A stretch of DNA of 64,000 nt from NCBI RefSeq assembly GCF_003003035.1, contig NZ_PVTS01000002.1:124001-188000 (forward strand), read 5' to 3'. This document shows, piece after piece, positions 1 through 9,480 of this stretch. Position numbers and translations under genes: made by a program. The DNA is from Marinilabilia salmonicolor (GTDB lineage: Bacteria > Bacteroidota > Bacteroidia > Bacteroidales > Marinilabiliaceae). Positions within the stretch are counted from its first letter, which is position 1. Each line of letters opens with the position of its first letter. The notes under the pieces were generated by a model. The model was not told the origin of the DNA and did no database searches. It saw only the letters and a program-made list of their open reading frames with translations.

Positions 1-807
1 CCCCTGAAAGCCGACAAGAAAAATCAGCAGGATGATTTCAAAAATCCCAGAATGAAATCTCTGAAAGCCCTGATTGTGGACAATCACAAAACCAACCTGT
101 TATTATTAAAAAAAGCGTTTCACAACTGGGGAATAACACCGGTAACGGTCAGCGATGAGAAATCGGCTTCTGAAAAACTCCGGGGAGATAAAAATTTCGA
201 CCTGATTCTGATTGATTCACATATTTTTAGCAACAATGAAGAGACCGGAATTCAAAAGATAAAGGAGGCAGCCCCTAAAATAAAAACCTTACTTTTTACC
301 TCCCAAAACAAACATTCATTCAAGGGATTTGATATGGTGCTGGAAAAACCTATTAAACACACAGAACTTTTCCACATCATCAATCAACTGATATTCGGTA
401 TCGACACGAATAAAGGAGATGAGAACTTCTCATCCAAACCCAAAGAGAATAAGAAAATTCTGCTGGTAGAGGACAATCCCATCAATCAGAAAATCACAGA
501 GAAAATGCTGAGCAGAATAGGCGTGGTAACCACTATTACGAACAACGGAGCAGAAGCGGTGGATTTACTGGTAAATAACCAGGAAACCTTTGATGCCATT
601 CTGATGGACATCCAGATGCCTGTTCTTAACGGACTGGATGCCACACGGGAATTGCGAAAGGCAGGCATATCAACCCCCATCATTGCAATGACGGCAAACG
701 TACTTAAAGGAGACCGGGAAGCATGCCTGGAAGCCGGCATGAACGATTACATCGGGAAACCGGTAAAATTAAACGATTTGCAACACACCATTCAGAAATG
801 GATGTAA
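1..807 (+). CDS. Hybrid sensor histidine kinase, C-terminal receiver part (5' end outside window)
   Basis: The reading frame is open from base 1, so this is the 3' end of a longer gene and not a 251-residue protein starting at the ATG at 52. Two receiver domains are visible. The first (about 110 residues after the ATG) is degenerate: it begins IVDNHKTN with one acidic residue instead of the usual pair, but keeps an Asp in LILIDSHIF and the Lys of LEKPI. The second is canonical: ILLVEDNPIN, phospho-acceptor Asp in ILMDIQMPVLNG, MTAN and GKPV. Two C-terminal receivers of this kind are typical of membrane hybrid kinases of the BarA/EvgS type. The kinase core would lie upstream of the window. There is no output domain, so signalling probably passes on to a phosphotransfer protein (inference). 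Confidence 0.85.
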   Translation, partial: PLKADKKNQQDDFKNPRMKSLKALIVDNHKTNLLLLKKAFHNWGITPVTVSDEKSASEKLRGDKNFDLILIDSHIFSNNEETGIQKIKEAAPKIKTLLFTSQNKHSFKGFDMVLEKPIKHTELFHIINQLIFGIDTNKGDENFSSKPKENKKILLVEDNPINQKITEKMLSRIGVVTTITNNGAEAVDLLVNNQETFDAILMDIQMPVLNGLDATRELRKAGISTPIIAMTANVLKGDREACLEAGMNDYIGKPVKLNDLQHTIQKWM

Positions 808-1161
808 TTAACTTTTGCAATACAGCATAACAGTTTTTACGTTGATTCAGTTAGAAACAGGCACTATTCAAAGCACGGATTATTCCTTTTGGAAGATTCA
901 AACTACTACTTTAACTTGATTTATTCATGAATCTTCGTGATGAAATGTTCAAATATCAAGAAATCCATAGAGCCGATTTGACAAGATTAGGCCGTGTTCT
1001 TTTAAGGCCGAAGGTCTTTAAGCAATAGCCTGGGGCAACGTCCCAGGGAAATTGTAATACCTCTCTACCCGCGTTTTATGTATAAGGTTAACAAAAGGTG
1101 CTCATACTTTTTTATGACTTTGAGCCTGCTTGCACCTTATCTGTCTTATGTAAAAAATGAA
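808..1161. other. Intergenic stretch with one copy of a REP-like repeat
   Basis: No gene is seen. Between the convergent 3' ends of the hybrid kinase and the DUF6427 gene lies an AT-rich stretch. Its only recognisable element is the REP-like repeat at about 976-1056, listed separately. A weak inverted pair (AAGGTGC near 1096, GCACCTT near 1131) could be part of a terminator for the minus-strand operon, but it has a long loop and is not convincing. Confidence 0.6.
976..1056 (+). repeat. REP-like dispersed repeat, copy 1
   Basis: About 80 bp that recurs in inverted orientation at 53165-53248. Both copies share the blocks TTGACAAGATT, TTAAGGCCGAAGGTCTTTAA, GCAATA and a small hairpin CCTGGG..CCCAGG followed by GAAATTGTAA. 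The hairpin loops differ slightly (GCAACGT here, with a longer GGGGC/GCCCC stem in the other copy). Two copies 52 kb apart in non-coding DNA indicate a dispersed repeat and not a gene-specific signal. Confidence 0.8.
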
Positions 1162-2145
1162 TTACATAAAAAACTGCACAGCAGCTGTACCCACCACTAA
1201 AAACCAAAGAAAAAATTCACGCCAGAATTTTGCACCCATCTTGTCGAACCAAAAAGCCAGTACAATTGCCGGCCCAATGGCCAAGACGGGTGTGAGTTCC
1301 ACTGAAAAATAGGGAGTCAGGCAAAGTGCAGCTGTAACCAATATCAGCCACACAACCACTCTGAAATGCTTTCGGGTAATAATTTTCTGGGTGGGAATAT
1401 ATCTCACAAGAGTAATCAACCCTACTAAAGTAAGCAAAATAACCACAGGAAGATAAATTTGAGAAACCAGATTGTGACCAAACTGGCCGGTATTGCTGAA
1501 CAGGTTCAGTACAAAATAAACCCCAAACTCCTCCACACTGGAGAAAACAAAAAAGTAACCTGCACTCAGGATTAAAGGCAGAATAAGCCCGAGCAAACTG
1601 GCGATAAAGGAACGTACCGAAAGGACCCTCAGCACCCCCATTGCAACCACAATCATCGGGTAAAGATAGAGCCCTTTGGCATAAAACAGCACACCAATAC
1701 CAAGCAGCACCCCTCCATCAAAACATCTGACTTCTTTGCGGGAGGAGGCAGGAGCTCCCATTATCCGCTCTATCCCAAGCAAGAAAAACAGTGCAAACAT
1801 CCATACCATATGCAAACGCTGCACACTCAAAAAGCCACTGACCAACAATCCGAAAATCAAAGCGGGAAGGACCGACTGCCTGCCCAATAAACCATAACGG
1901 CCAACCACCCGGTTGACCGTAAAAGCCGTCAGGACAGCAAGCACATAGGAAAACACCGCTGCCCAAAATACACTTTGCCCAAAAACAGGACGAATCAGCC
2001 ACTCCCACAAGGGCATATGTATCCCATCGAAACTAATTGGCTGAACCCCCTCAAAAAGAAAAACCCTGACCCAAAACAAGAGCAATATAAAAGGGACAAG
2101 AATAAAAGCCATTAAGCTATTATTGTGCAACGTCCTGTAGAGCAT
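1162..2145 (-). CDS. DUF6427 family integral membrane protein
   Basis: A 327-residue, very hydrophobic protein with about eight to ten membrane segments and no signal peptide or catalytic motif. Length, topology and its place directly after purD fit the Bacteroidota family DUF6427, whose function is unknown. The ATG at 2145 lies 7 bp after the purD stop, so it is the last gene of the operon DUF2723 - polysaccharide deacetylase - purD - this gene. The operon position is seen directly. The family assignment rests on recognition of overall character and not on a diagnostic motif. Confidence 0.7.
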   Translation of the reverse strand: MLYRTLHNNSLMAFILVPFILLLFWVRVFLFEGVQPISFDGIHMPLWEWLIRPVFGQSVFWAAVFSYVLAVLTAFTVNRVVGRYGLLGRQSVLPALIFGLLVSGFLSVQRLHMVWMFALFFLLGIERIMGAPASSRKEVRCFDGGVLLGIGVLFYAKGLYLYPMIVVAMGVLRVLSVRSFIASLLGLILPLILSAGYFFVFSSVEEFGVYFVLNLFSNTGQFGHNLVSQIYLPVVILLTLVGLITLVRYIPTQKIITRKHFRVVVWLILVTAALCLTPYFSVELTPVLAIGPAIVLAFWFDKMGAKFWREFFLWFLVVGTAAVQFFM

Positions 2146-2152
2146 TTTTTAA

Positions 2153-3421
2153 TTACTTTAAATCAAACCCGATGTCCTTTCGGTAATACTTCTTCTCAAA
2201 CTGTACTTTTTCTGCATTCCGATAGGACTTCTCAAGCGCCTCATCAATAGAGTTTCCAAGCGATGTAATCGCCAGCACACGGCCTCCGGACGTGAGGACT
2301 CCGTTGCCGCTTGTAGTCCCTGCATGAAAAACAATACTGCCTTCTACGTGGTCAAGGCCCAAAATGTTTTTACCTTTTTCATATTTTCCGGGATAACCAC
2401 CGGAAACCATCATCACAGTTACCGCGGTACGCGGATCAAACTTCGGTGTCAGATCTTTCAAACGACCTGCAGCAACCGCTTTAAACACCTCTACCACATC
2501 CGATTGCAGCCTGGGCATCACCACTTCAGTTTCCGGATCTCCCATCCGCACATTGTATTCTATCACATAAGGATCATTTTCAACTTTTATCAATCCGAAA
2601 AAGATAAATCCTTTGTAATCGATTCCGTCTTCTTTTAATCCGTCAATGGTGGGTTTAATAATGCGATTCTCCACCTTTTCCATGAATTCTTCATCGGCAA
2701 AAGGCACGGGCGAAACAGCTCCCATTCCTCCCGTATTGAGGCCTGTATCCCCTTCCCCGATTCTCTTGTAATCCTTAGCATCTGGCAGAAGCATGTAACT
2801 GTGTCCGTCCGTAACTACAAAGACCGACATTTCAATGCCAGACAAAAACTCCTCAATCACAACAGTGTCACTGGCTTTGCCAAATTTACCGCTGAGCATC
2901 ATCTGAAGCTCATTCTTTGCTTCGTCAATATCATCAATAATCAAAACCCCTTTGCCTGCAGCCAATCCGTCGGCTTTCAAAACATAAGGTGACTTCAACG
3001 TATTCAGGAAACGCTCCCCCTCATCAATGGTATCTGAAGTAACAGCCAGATAGCGGGCTGTAGGGATTTTATGCTGAACCATGAACTGTTTGGCAAACTC
3101 CTTGCTTCCCTCCAACTGGGCCCCGCGGGCCGAGGGACCGATAACCGGTACGGATGAAAGTGCAGGATCATTCAGAAAAAAATCGACAATTCCTTTAACA
3201 AGCGGAACCTCAGGGCCTACAATTACCATATCAATGTTGTTTTTGATTACGGCATTTTTAACCCCGTTGAAATCGGTGGGATCCACATTCAGGTTTTTTC
3301 CAATCAGTCCGGTGCCCGCGTTTCCCGGTGCAATAAAAAGATTATCCAGCAGCGGACTTACCCTCATTTTCCAGGCAAGTGCATGTTCCCTGCCCCCCGA
3401 TCCCAGAAGCAAAATATTCAT
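2153..3421 (-). CDS. purD: Phosphoribosylamine-glycine ligase (GAR synthetase)
   Basis: Catalyses the ATP-dependent joining of glycine to 5-phosphoribosylamine in purine biosynthesis (cytosol). The 422-residue protein begins [17 protein letters not shown], the typical PurD N-terminus. It shows the ATP-grasp signatures [12 protein letters not shown] and [15 protein letters not shown], and [10 protein letters not shown]. The frame is open further upstream to 3487, but ATG at 3421 is the true start: it matches the family N-terminus, follows an AGAGGAAAT stretch, and forms an ATGA overlap with the stop of the deacetylase gene. Translational coupling to that gene is therefore likely. Full length, with no missing motif. 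Confidence 0.97.
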   Translation of the reverse strand: MNILLLGSGGREHALAWKMRVSPLLDNLFIAPGNAGTGLIGKNLNVDPTDFNGVKNAVIKNNIDMVIVGPEVPLVKGIVDFFLNDPALSSVPVIGPSARGAQLEGSKEFAKQFMVQHKIPTARYLAVTSDTIDEGERFLNTLKSPYVLKADGLAAGKGVLIIDDIDEAKNELQMMLSGKFGKASDTVVIEEFLSGIEMSVFVVTDGHSYMLLPDAKDYKRIGEGDTGLNTGGMGAVSPVPFADEEFMEKVENRIIKPTIDGLKEDGIDYKGFIFFGLIKVENDPYVIEYNVRMGDPETEVVMPRLQSDVVEVFKAVAAGRLKDLTPKFDPRTAVTVMMVSGGYPGKYEKGKNILGLDHVEGSIVFHAGTTSGNGVLTSGGRVLAITSLGNSIDEALEKSYRNAEKVQFEKKYYRKDIGFDLK

Positions 3422-4053
3422 AATTTCCTCTTGTTTTGGTTTATAGAAGTCAATAATTCTGTTGTATAACCATTGGCTTTGAGCCAATTCAAAACTGCGG
3501 GCAATGCCTCCTTCAGGTTAGGCCAGGCCTTTAATGAATCGTGAAACACAATAATGGATCCGGGCCTCACATTACTCAATACATTATCAACCACCTTAGC
3601 AGGAGAAAGTGAGCGGTCATAATCGCATGACAAAACATCCCACAAAACAACCTGCAATCCCTTTTTTTTAATTCCTGACACCCACCAGGGAAAAATTATT
3701 CCGTGAGGTGGTCGAAACCAATTTACCCTGCCACCATATTCAAGCCCTCTGTCAATATCCTTAAAATACCGGTTTCTCCCGGTTTTATGACCGGGCCGGT
3801 GTGCAAACCCGTGCGCACCAACGTCAAAGTTCTCCCGGAGAAGCTTTTCATAGACTCCGGGATATTTTCTAACATTATCGCCGATGCAAAAAAACGTCGC
3901 TTTTGCACCCGAATCTTTCAGCTGGTCAATAACCCAGGGGGTAACTCCCGGCACCGGGCCGTCATCGAAAGTGAGGTAAACACGTTTTTTCTGTGTATTT
4001 TCCCTCCACAGGGTGGCCGGAAAGAGCCATCTCACCCACAGTGGGGGCCTCAC
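3418..4053 (-). CDS. Polysaccharide deacetylase (NodB homology domain)
   Basis: A carbohydrate esterase family 4 type domain for removing N- or O-acetyl groups from a glycan. Motif 1 TFDDGP (residues about 28-33), the metal-binding HGFAH (81-85) and RPPHG (114-118) are all present, so the catalytic site looks intact. No signal peptide or membrane segment is seen. The frame has no ATG near its start: candidates are GTG at 4053 (used here; 16 bp after the DUF2723 stop, behind AGGAG), TTG at 4077, or TTG at 4146, the last overlapping DUF2723 by 77 bp. Its stop TGA overlaps the purD ATG. Alternative starts do not change the function. Confidence 0.9.
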   Translation of the reverse strand: MRPPLWVRWLFPATLWRENTQKKRVYLTFDDGPVPGVTPWVIDQLKDSGAKATFFCIGDNVRKYPGVYEKLLRENFDVGAHGFAHRPGHKTGRNRYFKDIDRGLEYGGRVNWFRPPHGIIFPWWVSGIKKKGLQVVLWDVLSCDYDRSLSPAKVVDNVLSNVRPGSIIVFHDSLKAWPNLKEALPAVLNWLKANGYTTELLTSINQNKRKL

Positions 4054-4069
4054 AATCCATGAACTCCTA

Positions 4070-7000
4070 TTACTCAAAAAATCCCATTTTCTGAAGACTT
4101 GAATTGTACTCCTGATCCAATCCCTCCAGTATTTCTTCCCGCTCAAAACTCTCAGCAGTACGAACTATTTCTCCGTAAATCGCCATATTGCGACGAATGT
4201 CGTTCATTACCCGATTCCGTTTGCGCGGCGACAACGAAAGGAAATAATCCAGCTCCTGGAAGTTCACTTCAGCAAACCCTTTCAGAATTTCATCTCCTTT
4301 TTCAAACTCCCCGCCATTGTAATAGCCTTCCGCCAGGAAAATGGAGAAATAATTGTGCGGAATTCGGTCGGCGGGAAGTACTTCCATCGCCTTATCCAAT
4401 ACATCCAATGCTTTTTCAGTCTTTCCCTCATTCAGCAATGCAGTGGCCAAACGCCCCATATTGTTCCGGATATTGATGGCCATACGCTGGTGGTTCTCAT
4501 CCAGGTAAACCCTTGGGTCCTTGAAATTTTCCAGATTGTAAACCTCCATGAAATTGCGATAGGCCTTTTCAGTATCAACCCTGCCGGTGAGCCCCTGCTG
4601 ATTACTTCCTTTTATCGGCACAATTCTGTAACCAAATCCTTCGAGCTGGAAATATTTATCCAGTCCTACATAATTATCGCTTCCTACGGTCACAGCATAA
4701 AATATCGGACGTTCCCAGTCGTTGGTAGCCAGCATATCCAGCACAATCATCTCATTTTTGAGCAGATAATCCCTGTTTCCGAGATTAATTTCCATCACAG
4801 AATCAATCAGGTGAGCATATTCCTCACTAACAAAATCCTTTTGTAACAACTTGAGACTGTCGGCCGGCAAACTAAATGAATTTGAAGGAAGATATTCAAT
4901 TTCCTCACTGTAACCGGGAACTCGCTTGGTTCTTTCATTATCACTTTTCAGAAAAGCCATAGCCTCCTGTAAGTCAGGAGCTCCTTCAGTTCTGTTTATC
5001 AGATAAACCATATCACGGGTACCAGTCACATACTGATCATGAGTCATGGAGATGGGAAGAGGATCCGATTCATAGGCTTTTCTCTTCATCTGATCGATGT
5101 ACCAGTCGGTTTGCAGATAGCTCAGGTTACACACTCTCACATCCGTACGTACACCCTCTACCTCCTGAACATACCAGAGCGGGAATGTATCGTTGTCACC
5201 GTTGGTATAGATAATTCCGTCTTCATCAATTGTATTGAGATAATTGATGGCCAAATCACGGGCAATAGTCCGGTGCGACCGGTCATGATCGTCCCAGTTT
5301 TCTGCCGCAAGAATGCCCGGCACCAGTCCAAGTGCAATTAAAGTGGAAGCCAGAGCTGCATTTCTGCCACCGAGGATCTTTCGCAGACCATCCACCAGAG
5401 CCAGTACACCCAGACCAATCCAGATAGAGAAAGCATAAAAAGATCCGGCAAAAGCATAATCACGCTCACGGGGCTGAAGCGGAGTCTGATTCAGATACAA
5501 CACAATGGCCAGTCCGGTAAGGAAAAACAGGAGCATCACGATCCAGAAACCCTGCTTGCCCTGCCGGCCGGAGCCATACTGAAAGAGTAAGCCAATAAGC
5601 CCCAATAAAAGGGGCAGGAAATAATAAGCATTTCTGGCAGGATTGTTCTTCAAGTGATCGGGAAGTTTACTCTGGTCTCCAAGCATGGCATTGTCGATAA
5701 AAGGAATACCGGAGATCCAGTTGCCGTGATGCAACTCGCCATGACTCTGAATATCGTTCTGACGACCGGCGAAATTCCACATAAAATAGCGCCAGTACAT
5801 ATGACGTATCTGGTAATTAAAGAAGAATTTAAGGTTTTCGCCAAACGTGGGCAGCTGAATGGTTTTGGGCTCTCCGTTGCTGTCTCTAACGGAAACAGGA
5901 CGTCCTTCGATATCCGCCCACTTTTTGTATTCTGAAATATGGGACTGCTGACGACTGTACATCCTGGGAAAGAAGGTAGTGGTATTGTCGTCAAAAACAT
6001 ACTCGGGACGATACTGAACGATCTCGTACTTACCGTCCTTTTTAATTCTGACAGGCGACCCTTGCTTTGCCTGTGATGCCTGCCGGTCAATCACTGAATT
6101 GTAATATTCCCCGGTAAAAAGCGGACGATCACCATACTGCTCACGATTGAGATAGGATATCAGAGAAAACACATTATTGGGTGAGTTCTGATCCATGGTT
6201 GGTTCGGCAGCAGAACGAATAACAATCATGGCAAAGGAGGAATAACCGAAGATAATAACCGTAATAGCAGTAAGGGCGGTATTTAAAACCACCTTTTTGT
6301 GCTGATAGGAGTAGTAAATTCCAAAAATAAGTCCGCCAATGAGCAGAATTCCGTAAACCAGCAATCCTGAATTAAACGGAAGTCCCATTCCATTAACAAA
6401 AGCCAGTTCGAAAGCTCCGGCAACTTTGGGAACACCGGGAATAATTCCATAGAGGATGAAGAGAAGCAAAACGGCAGAGATACCTAATGCCCTCAATGTA
6501 TTGTTTTGGGTAATCTCGAATTTCTTAAAATAGTAAACCATTACAATGGCCGGAATAGCCAGCAGGTTCAGAAGGTGTACACCAATGGATAATCCCATCA
6601 GGTAGGCGATAAGAATCAACCATCGGTTGCTGTGGGGCAGATGAGCCACATTCTCCCATTTGAGGATGGCCCAGAAAACTGCTGCCGTAAAAAGACTGGA
6701 CATGGCATACACTTCGCCTTCCACAGCCGAAAACCAAAAAGTATCTGTAAAGGTATAAGCCAGGGCACCGACCAAACCACTTCCCAGAACAGCCCAGTAA
6801 CGCCAGTCCTCGGGAGACTCCTGATTATCCACAAAGATTTTGCGGGCCAGATGAGTAATGGTCCAAAAAAGGAATGCAATGGTCATGGCACTCGCAAGTG
6901 CAGACATTGAATTTACCATTGCAGCTACATAAGTTTCATCGGGAGCAAAAAGAGAAAAAAAGCGCCCCATCAACATAAAGAATGGTGCTCCGGGAGGGTG

Positions 7001-7147
7001 ACCTACCAATAATTTATAGGATGCTGCAATAAACTCACCGCAATCCCAGAAACTGGTTGTCGGCTCAATGGTCAACAAATAAACCATGGCTGAAATCAGG
7101 AAGGTCAGCCACCCCAATGCGAGATTAAACTTTTTGTATTGTCTCAT
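4070..7147 (-). CDS. DUF2723 (GT117-like) integral membrane glycosyltransferase with C-terminal repeats
   Basis: A 1025-residue protein starting MRQYKKFNLALGW. The N-terminal half has about ten membrane segments. The conserved luminal motif FWDCGEFIAASYKL is followed by GHPPGAPFF, which characterises DUF2723. The C-terminal about 350 residues are soluble and end in TPR-like helices (LNEGKTEKALDVLDKAMEVL). The human DUF2723 protein TMEM260 is a protein O-mannosyltransferase (CAZy GT117), so a polyprenyl-phosphate-sugar dependent transferase acting at the outer face of the inner membrane is a reasonable inference. First gene of the purD operon. The frame is open 30 codons further upstream, but the hydrophobic N-terminus fits the ATG at 7147. 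A paralogue lies at 9481-12387. Confidence 0.9.
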   Translation of the reverse strand: MRQYKKFNLALGWLTFLISAMVYLLTIEPTTSFWDCGEFIAASYKLLVGHPPGAPFFMLMGRFFSLFAPDETYVAAMVNSMSALASAMTIAFLFWTITHLARKIFVDNQESPEDWRYWAVLGSGLVGALAYTFTDTFWFSAVEGEVYAMSSLFTAAVFWAILKWENVAHLPHSNRWLILIAYLMGLSIGVHLLNLLAIPAIVMVYYFKKFEITQNNTLRALGISAVLLLFILYGIIPGVPKVAGAFELAFVNGMGLPFNSGLLVYGILLIGGLIFGIYYSYQHKKVVLNTALTAITVIIFGYSSFAMIVIRSAAEPTMDQNSPNNVFSLISYLNREQYGDRPLFTGEYYNSVIDRQASQAKQGSPVRIKKDGKYEIVQYRPEYVFDDNTTTFFPRMYSRQQSHISEYKKWADIEGRPVSVRDSNGEPKTIQLPTFGENLKFFFNYQIRHMYWRYFMWNFAGRQNDIQSHGELHHGNWISGIPFIDNAMLGDQSKLPDHLKNNPARNAYYFLPLLLGLIGLLFQYGSGRQGKQGFWIVMLLFFLTGLAIVLYLNQTPLQPRERDYAFAGSFYAFSIWIGLGVLALVDGLRKILGGRNAALASTLIALGLVPGILAAENWDDHDRSHRTIARDLAINYLNTIDEDGIIYTNGDNDTFPLWYVQEVEGVRTDVRVCNLSYLQTDWYIDQMKRKAYESDPLPISMTHDQYVTGTRDMVYLINRTEGAPDLQEAMAFLKSDNERTKRVPGYSEEIEYLPSNSFSLPADSLKLLQKDFVSEEYAHLIDSVMEINLGNRDYLLKNEMIVLDMLATNDWERPIFYAVTVGSDNYVGLDKYFQLEGFGYRIVPIKGSNQQGLTGRVDTEKAYRNFMEVYNLENFKDPRVYLDENHQRMAINIRNNMGRLATALLNEGKTEKALDVLDKAMEVLPADRIPHNYFSIFLAEGYYNGGEFEKGDEILKGFAEVNFQELDYFLSLSPRKRNRVMNDIRRNMAIYGEIVRTAESFEREEILEGLDQEYNSSLQKMGFFE

Positions 7148-7234
7148 CTGTATCTTGTTTTCCTTCGTTTTTGGCGTTTCAAAAAACAACTGACAACAGG
7201 CTGATGGCGGCAGGTTCCCACACCTCCATTTCAC

Positions 7235-7283
7235 CAAAAGTATTTTCGGATCTGCCTGATTAATCAGAAGTTTGCCAAAAATA
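7235..7283 (-). promoter_or_regulatory. Candidate promoters of the DUF2723-purD operon
   Basis: On the minus strand two matches to the Bacteroidota -7 element TAnnTTTG lie upstream of the DUF2723 start: TACTTTTG (7242-7235) and TATTTTTG (7283-7276). No clear -33 TTTG partner was found for either, so the calls rest on the -7 box and the position. Confidence 0.45.
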
Positions 7284-7330
7284 CATAAAAGTTAGAAAAA
7301 TCCCTGCTTTATCGGAACAGAAGTGAAACA

Positions 7331-9124
7331 CTATTTAGTTTCTGTCCATAAAGTACCATTTACCTGTTTTTCAAAAAAGCTCAACCGTCCCAAAACATCA
7401 GCCACCACAACTCCAAGTTGCGCACTTTGCCGAATGTACATATCGCGATAATACTCAATAGATTCTGATATAGCCTGTAAAAACTTTTCATTTGCGGCCT
7501 TTTTCCGGACATCTGATTCTTCCTGCGGCTTCAATTTCTCAAAAAAGTAATTGACATACAGCTCCAGCTCTTTCAAAAAGATGTGTGGCCGATCTGACCG
7601 GCTCATGATGTTTTCCCGTCCGTAAATATGATCTGCCATCTCCTTTAAGGAAGCCTCTTTGTCAAAATAAGCCATATTGGGTCCGGGACAAACAGAGACT
7701 CCGGCACCTTCCCTTGTATGGGAAATGCCGTTGGCAATAAGAGCAGAAGTCCCCAGACCTACACAAATACATGACTTTTCGGTAATTTTCTTAATTTCCT
7801 TATCGATGGCTGCCTGCGATGACAGTTCTGCTTCGGCCAACAGGATTTTTTTCCGCTGATACTGACGGGAAGCAGTACATACCGGACGCCCTGAAAATTC
7901 ACTATTCAACGAACAATATTGTTTGGTACAGTTGCTTCCCGGACGGTTGGCTTCGATTTTGCGCTTTTTTTCCAGGTCCTTGGTATTTCCCCTCAGGTTA
8001 TTAAAAGGAACACCCAAAGGGGATATATCACTCAGGTAAAGATCCTTTTCTTTAGCCCGGCCAAGCTTATTGATGGTATCGGCATCAATACTAACGGCCT
8101 CGGGCACCATCAGAAAAGGTGTTCCCCACCCCACGGAATCCAAGTGATAATGGTGAAGTAAAAACTGGTGTTCGTCTGCTGTCCCCACACCACCCTGCGC
8201 AGAAAAACGCATTACAGGGGGTTGCTCAGGGCAGGTCATCCCTTTTGCTGCCAATCCTTCACAAAAAGTACGAAACTGATCCTCAATCAAGTCCTTTCTT
8301 TTCTGTTTAAATTCCTCCAACACAGGCCCCAAAAGGTTTCCCTGTGAAGCAAAAGCATGGCCTCCGCAATTGAGTCCCGATTCTATACGAAATTCCGACA
8401 CCCAGATCCCTTTTTTGGCAAGCATTTTCCCCTGCACCACCGCCGAGCGAAAATCACTTACTTTAATGGTCACTTTCTTCTTAATCACCCCTTCCGGATC
8501 GGGGTAAAAATCATCCCATTTCTCCATATAACTAAAAAGACGGGGATTCATTCCAGCAGATAGCACCAGCGAAGAGGACAAACTACTTTTTGCAAAGCCA
8601 CGCAATGCTGCATGAGCATCATTAAACTCCACGGGCAACTGCTCACTTCCTGAAAAGTTAGGTTTGTCCAGCTTGGTCATAATATTCACATCGATCTGAC
8701 CGGGATGCAAATTTTCAAAGACCCAATCTTTCAAGTCGCTAAAACTTGCATTTTGTTTCAGGTAAAAATAGGTCTGCCGTGCTTTTGAGAAGTCAGGAAG
8801 CATTTCAAAATATTTGTCAACCTCCTCACTTTTTCTGTTGAAGGAACTCTTCATACCGGCAATCTTCTCTTTTACCATACCATCCATCAGATCTAAAAAA
8901 GCTGTGATGCGACGGGCCCTAAAATCGGCAACTTTGGAGGAGATACCCTGAAATGGAGAGTTCATGCTTCTCGTGTGGAACTCCCTCATTTTCTCCATCA
9001 GCATATCATCCACCAGTGATACCACGGAGGTGATTCCAAAATGAGCCAGTTTGAGAGGACTGTCTATGGTATATCCAATGCCCATAACAGGCACGTGGAA
9101 TGTGTGGGGACTAAAATTGTACAT
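7331..9124 (-). CDS. Unrecognised conserved-type protein, possibly flavin TIM-barrel related, Cys-rich
   Basis: 597 residues from ATG 9124 (MYNFSPHTFHVPVMG, after AAAGGGT). The open frame runs 47 codons further upstream without protein-like character. I do not recognise a named family with confidence. The central part (MRFSAQGGVGTADEHQFLL, then GWGTPFLMVPEAVS) is reminiscent of nitronate monooxygenase-like FMN barrels, which is a weak guess. Cysteines lie in LNCGGHAF, MTCPEQP, KQYCSLN, RPVCTAS and KSCICVGLG, so a metal or Fe-S site is possible. No signal peptide or membrane segment. The last residues (NGTLWTETK) and the stop are encoded by the end of a dispersed MITE-like repeat, so the native C-terminus has probably been replaced. 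It lies between two DUF2723 genes. Confidence 0.75.
   Translation of the reverse strand: MYNFSPHTFHVPVMGIGYTIDSPLKLAHFGITSVVSLVDDMLMEKMREFHTRSMNSPFQGISSKVADFRARRITAFLDLMDGMVKEKIAGMKSSFNRKSEEVDKYFEMLPDFSKARQTYFYLKQNASFSDLKDWVFENLHPGQIDVNIMTKLDKPNFSGSEQLPVEFNDAHAALRGFAKSSLSSSLVLSAGMNPRLFSYMEKWDDFYPDPEGVIKKKVTIKVSDFRSAVVQGKMLAKKGIWVSEFRIESGLNCGGHAFASQGNLLGPVLEEFKQKRKDLIEDQFRTFCEGLAAKGMTCPEQPPVMRFSAQGGVGTADEHQFLLHHYHLDSVGWGTPFLMVPEAVSIDADTINKLGRAKEKDLYLSDISPLGVPFNNLRGNTKDLEKKRKIEANRPGSNCTKQYCSLNSEFSGRPVCTASRQYQRKKILLAEAELSSQAAIDKEIKKITEKSCICVGLGTSALIANGISHTREGAGVSVCPGPNMAYFDKEASLKEMADHIYGRENIMSRSDRPHIFLKELELYVNYFFEKLKPQEESDVRKKAANEKFLQAISESIEYYRDMYIRQSAQLGVVVADVLGRLSFFEKQVNGTLWTETK
7334..7361 (-). 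repeat. End fragment of the MITE-like repeat inside the 3' end of a gene
   Basis: The 28 bp read AGTTTCTGTCCATAAAGTAC on the plus strand and match the terminus of the full-length repeats at 19021, 23036 and 47371. Only this end is present. It forms the last codons of the 7331-9124 gene. Confidence 0.75.
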
Positions 9125-9480
9125 ACCCTTTAAATTATTTGGTGCCCGATAAAATGGACACAATTGAGAAATCAAAGATTTATTCTGAAAAGATGGGTAG
9201 AAGAAATCGAAATGATAGATATTCACAGAATAATTTTGCCAACCACGGATGTTTGGTTGCAACAAACTACGCCCTCAACCCGAGGGTTCCCATGCAGGCC
9301 GGTTACCCCGGCTTTCCTTATTAAGCTCCGGAATTTTCCGGAGATCGAAGGTGAATATTGTCAAAAAAGAATTAATCCACTTGTTCTTAACATTTATGCA
9401 GACAAAGGTAAGGAAGAATATCAGATTCGACTCATAAATATTGTAAAAACAAACCGCTTGAATCAATTAAAACAAACCGT
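9125..9480. other. Intergenic stretch, one short hairpin
   Basis: Between two minus-strand genes. An 8-bp inverted repeat CTCCGGAA/TTCCGGAG lies at 9326-9343 without a clear T-run, so it may be a weak terminator for the upstream DUF2723 gene. No gene or convincing promoter is seen. Confidence 0.5.

Noticed and set aside
3422-3487. N-terminal extension of purD
   Set aside because: The extra 22 codons overlap the deacetylase gene and precede the standard PurD N-terminus at 3421.
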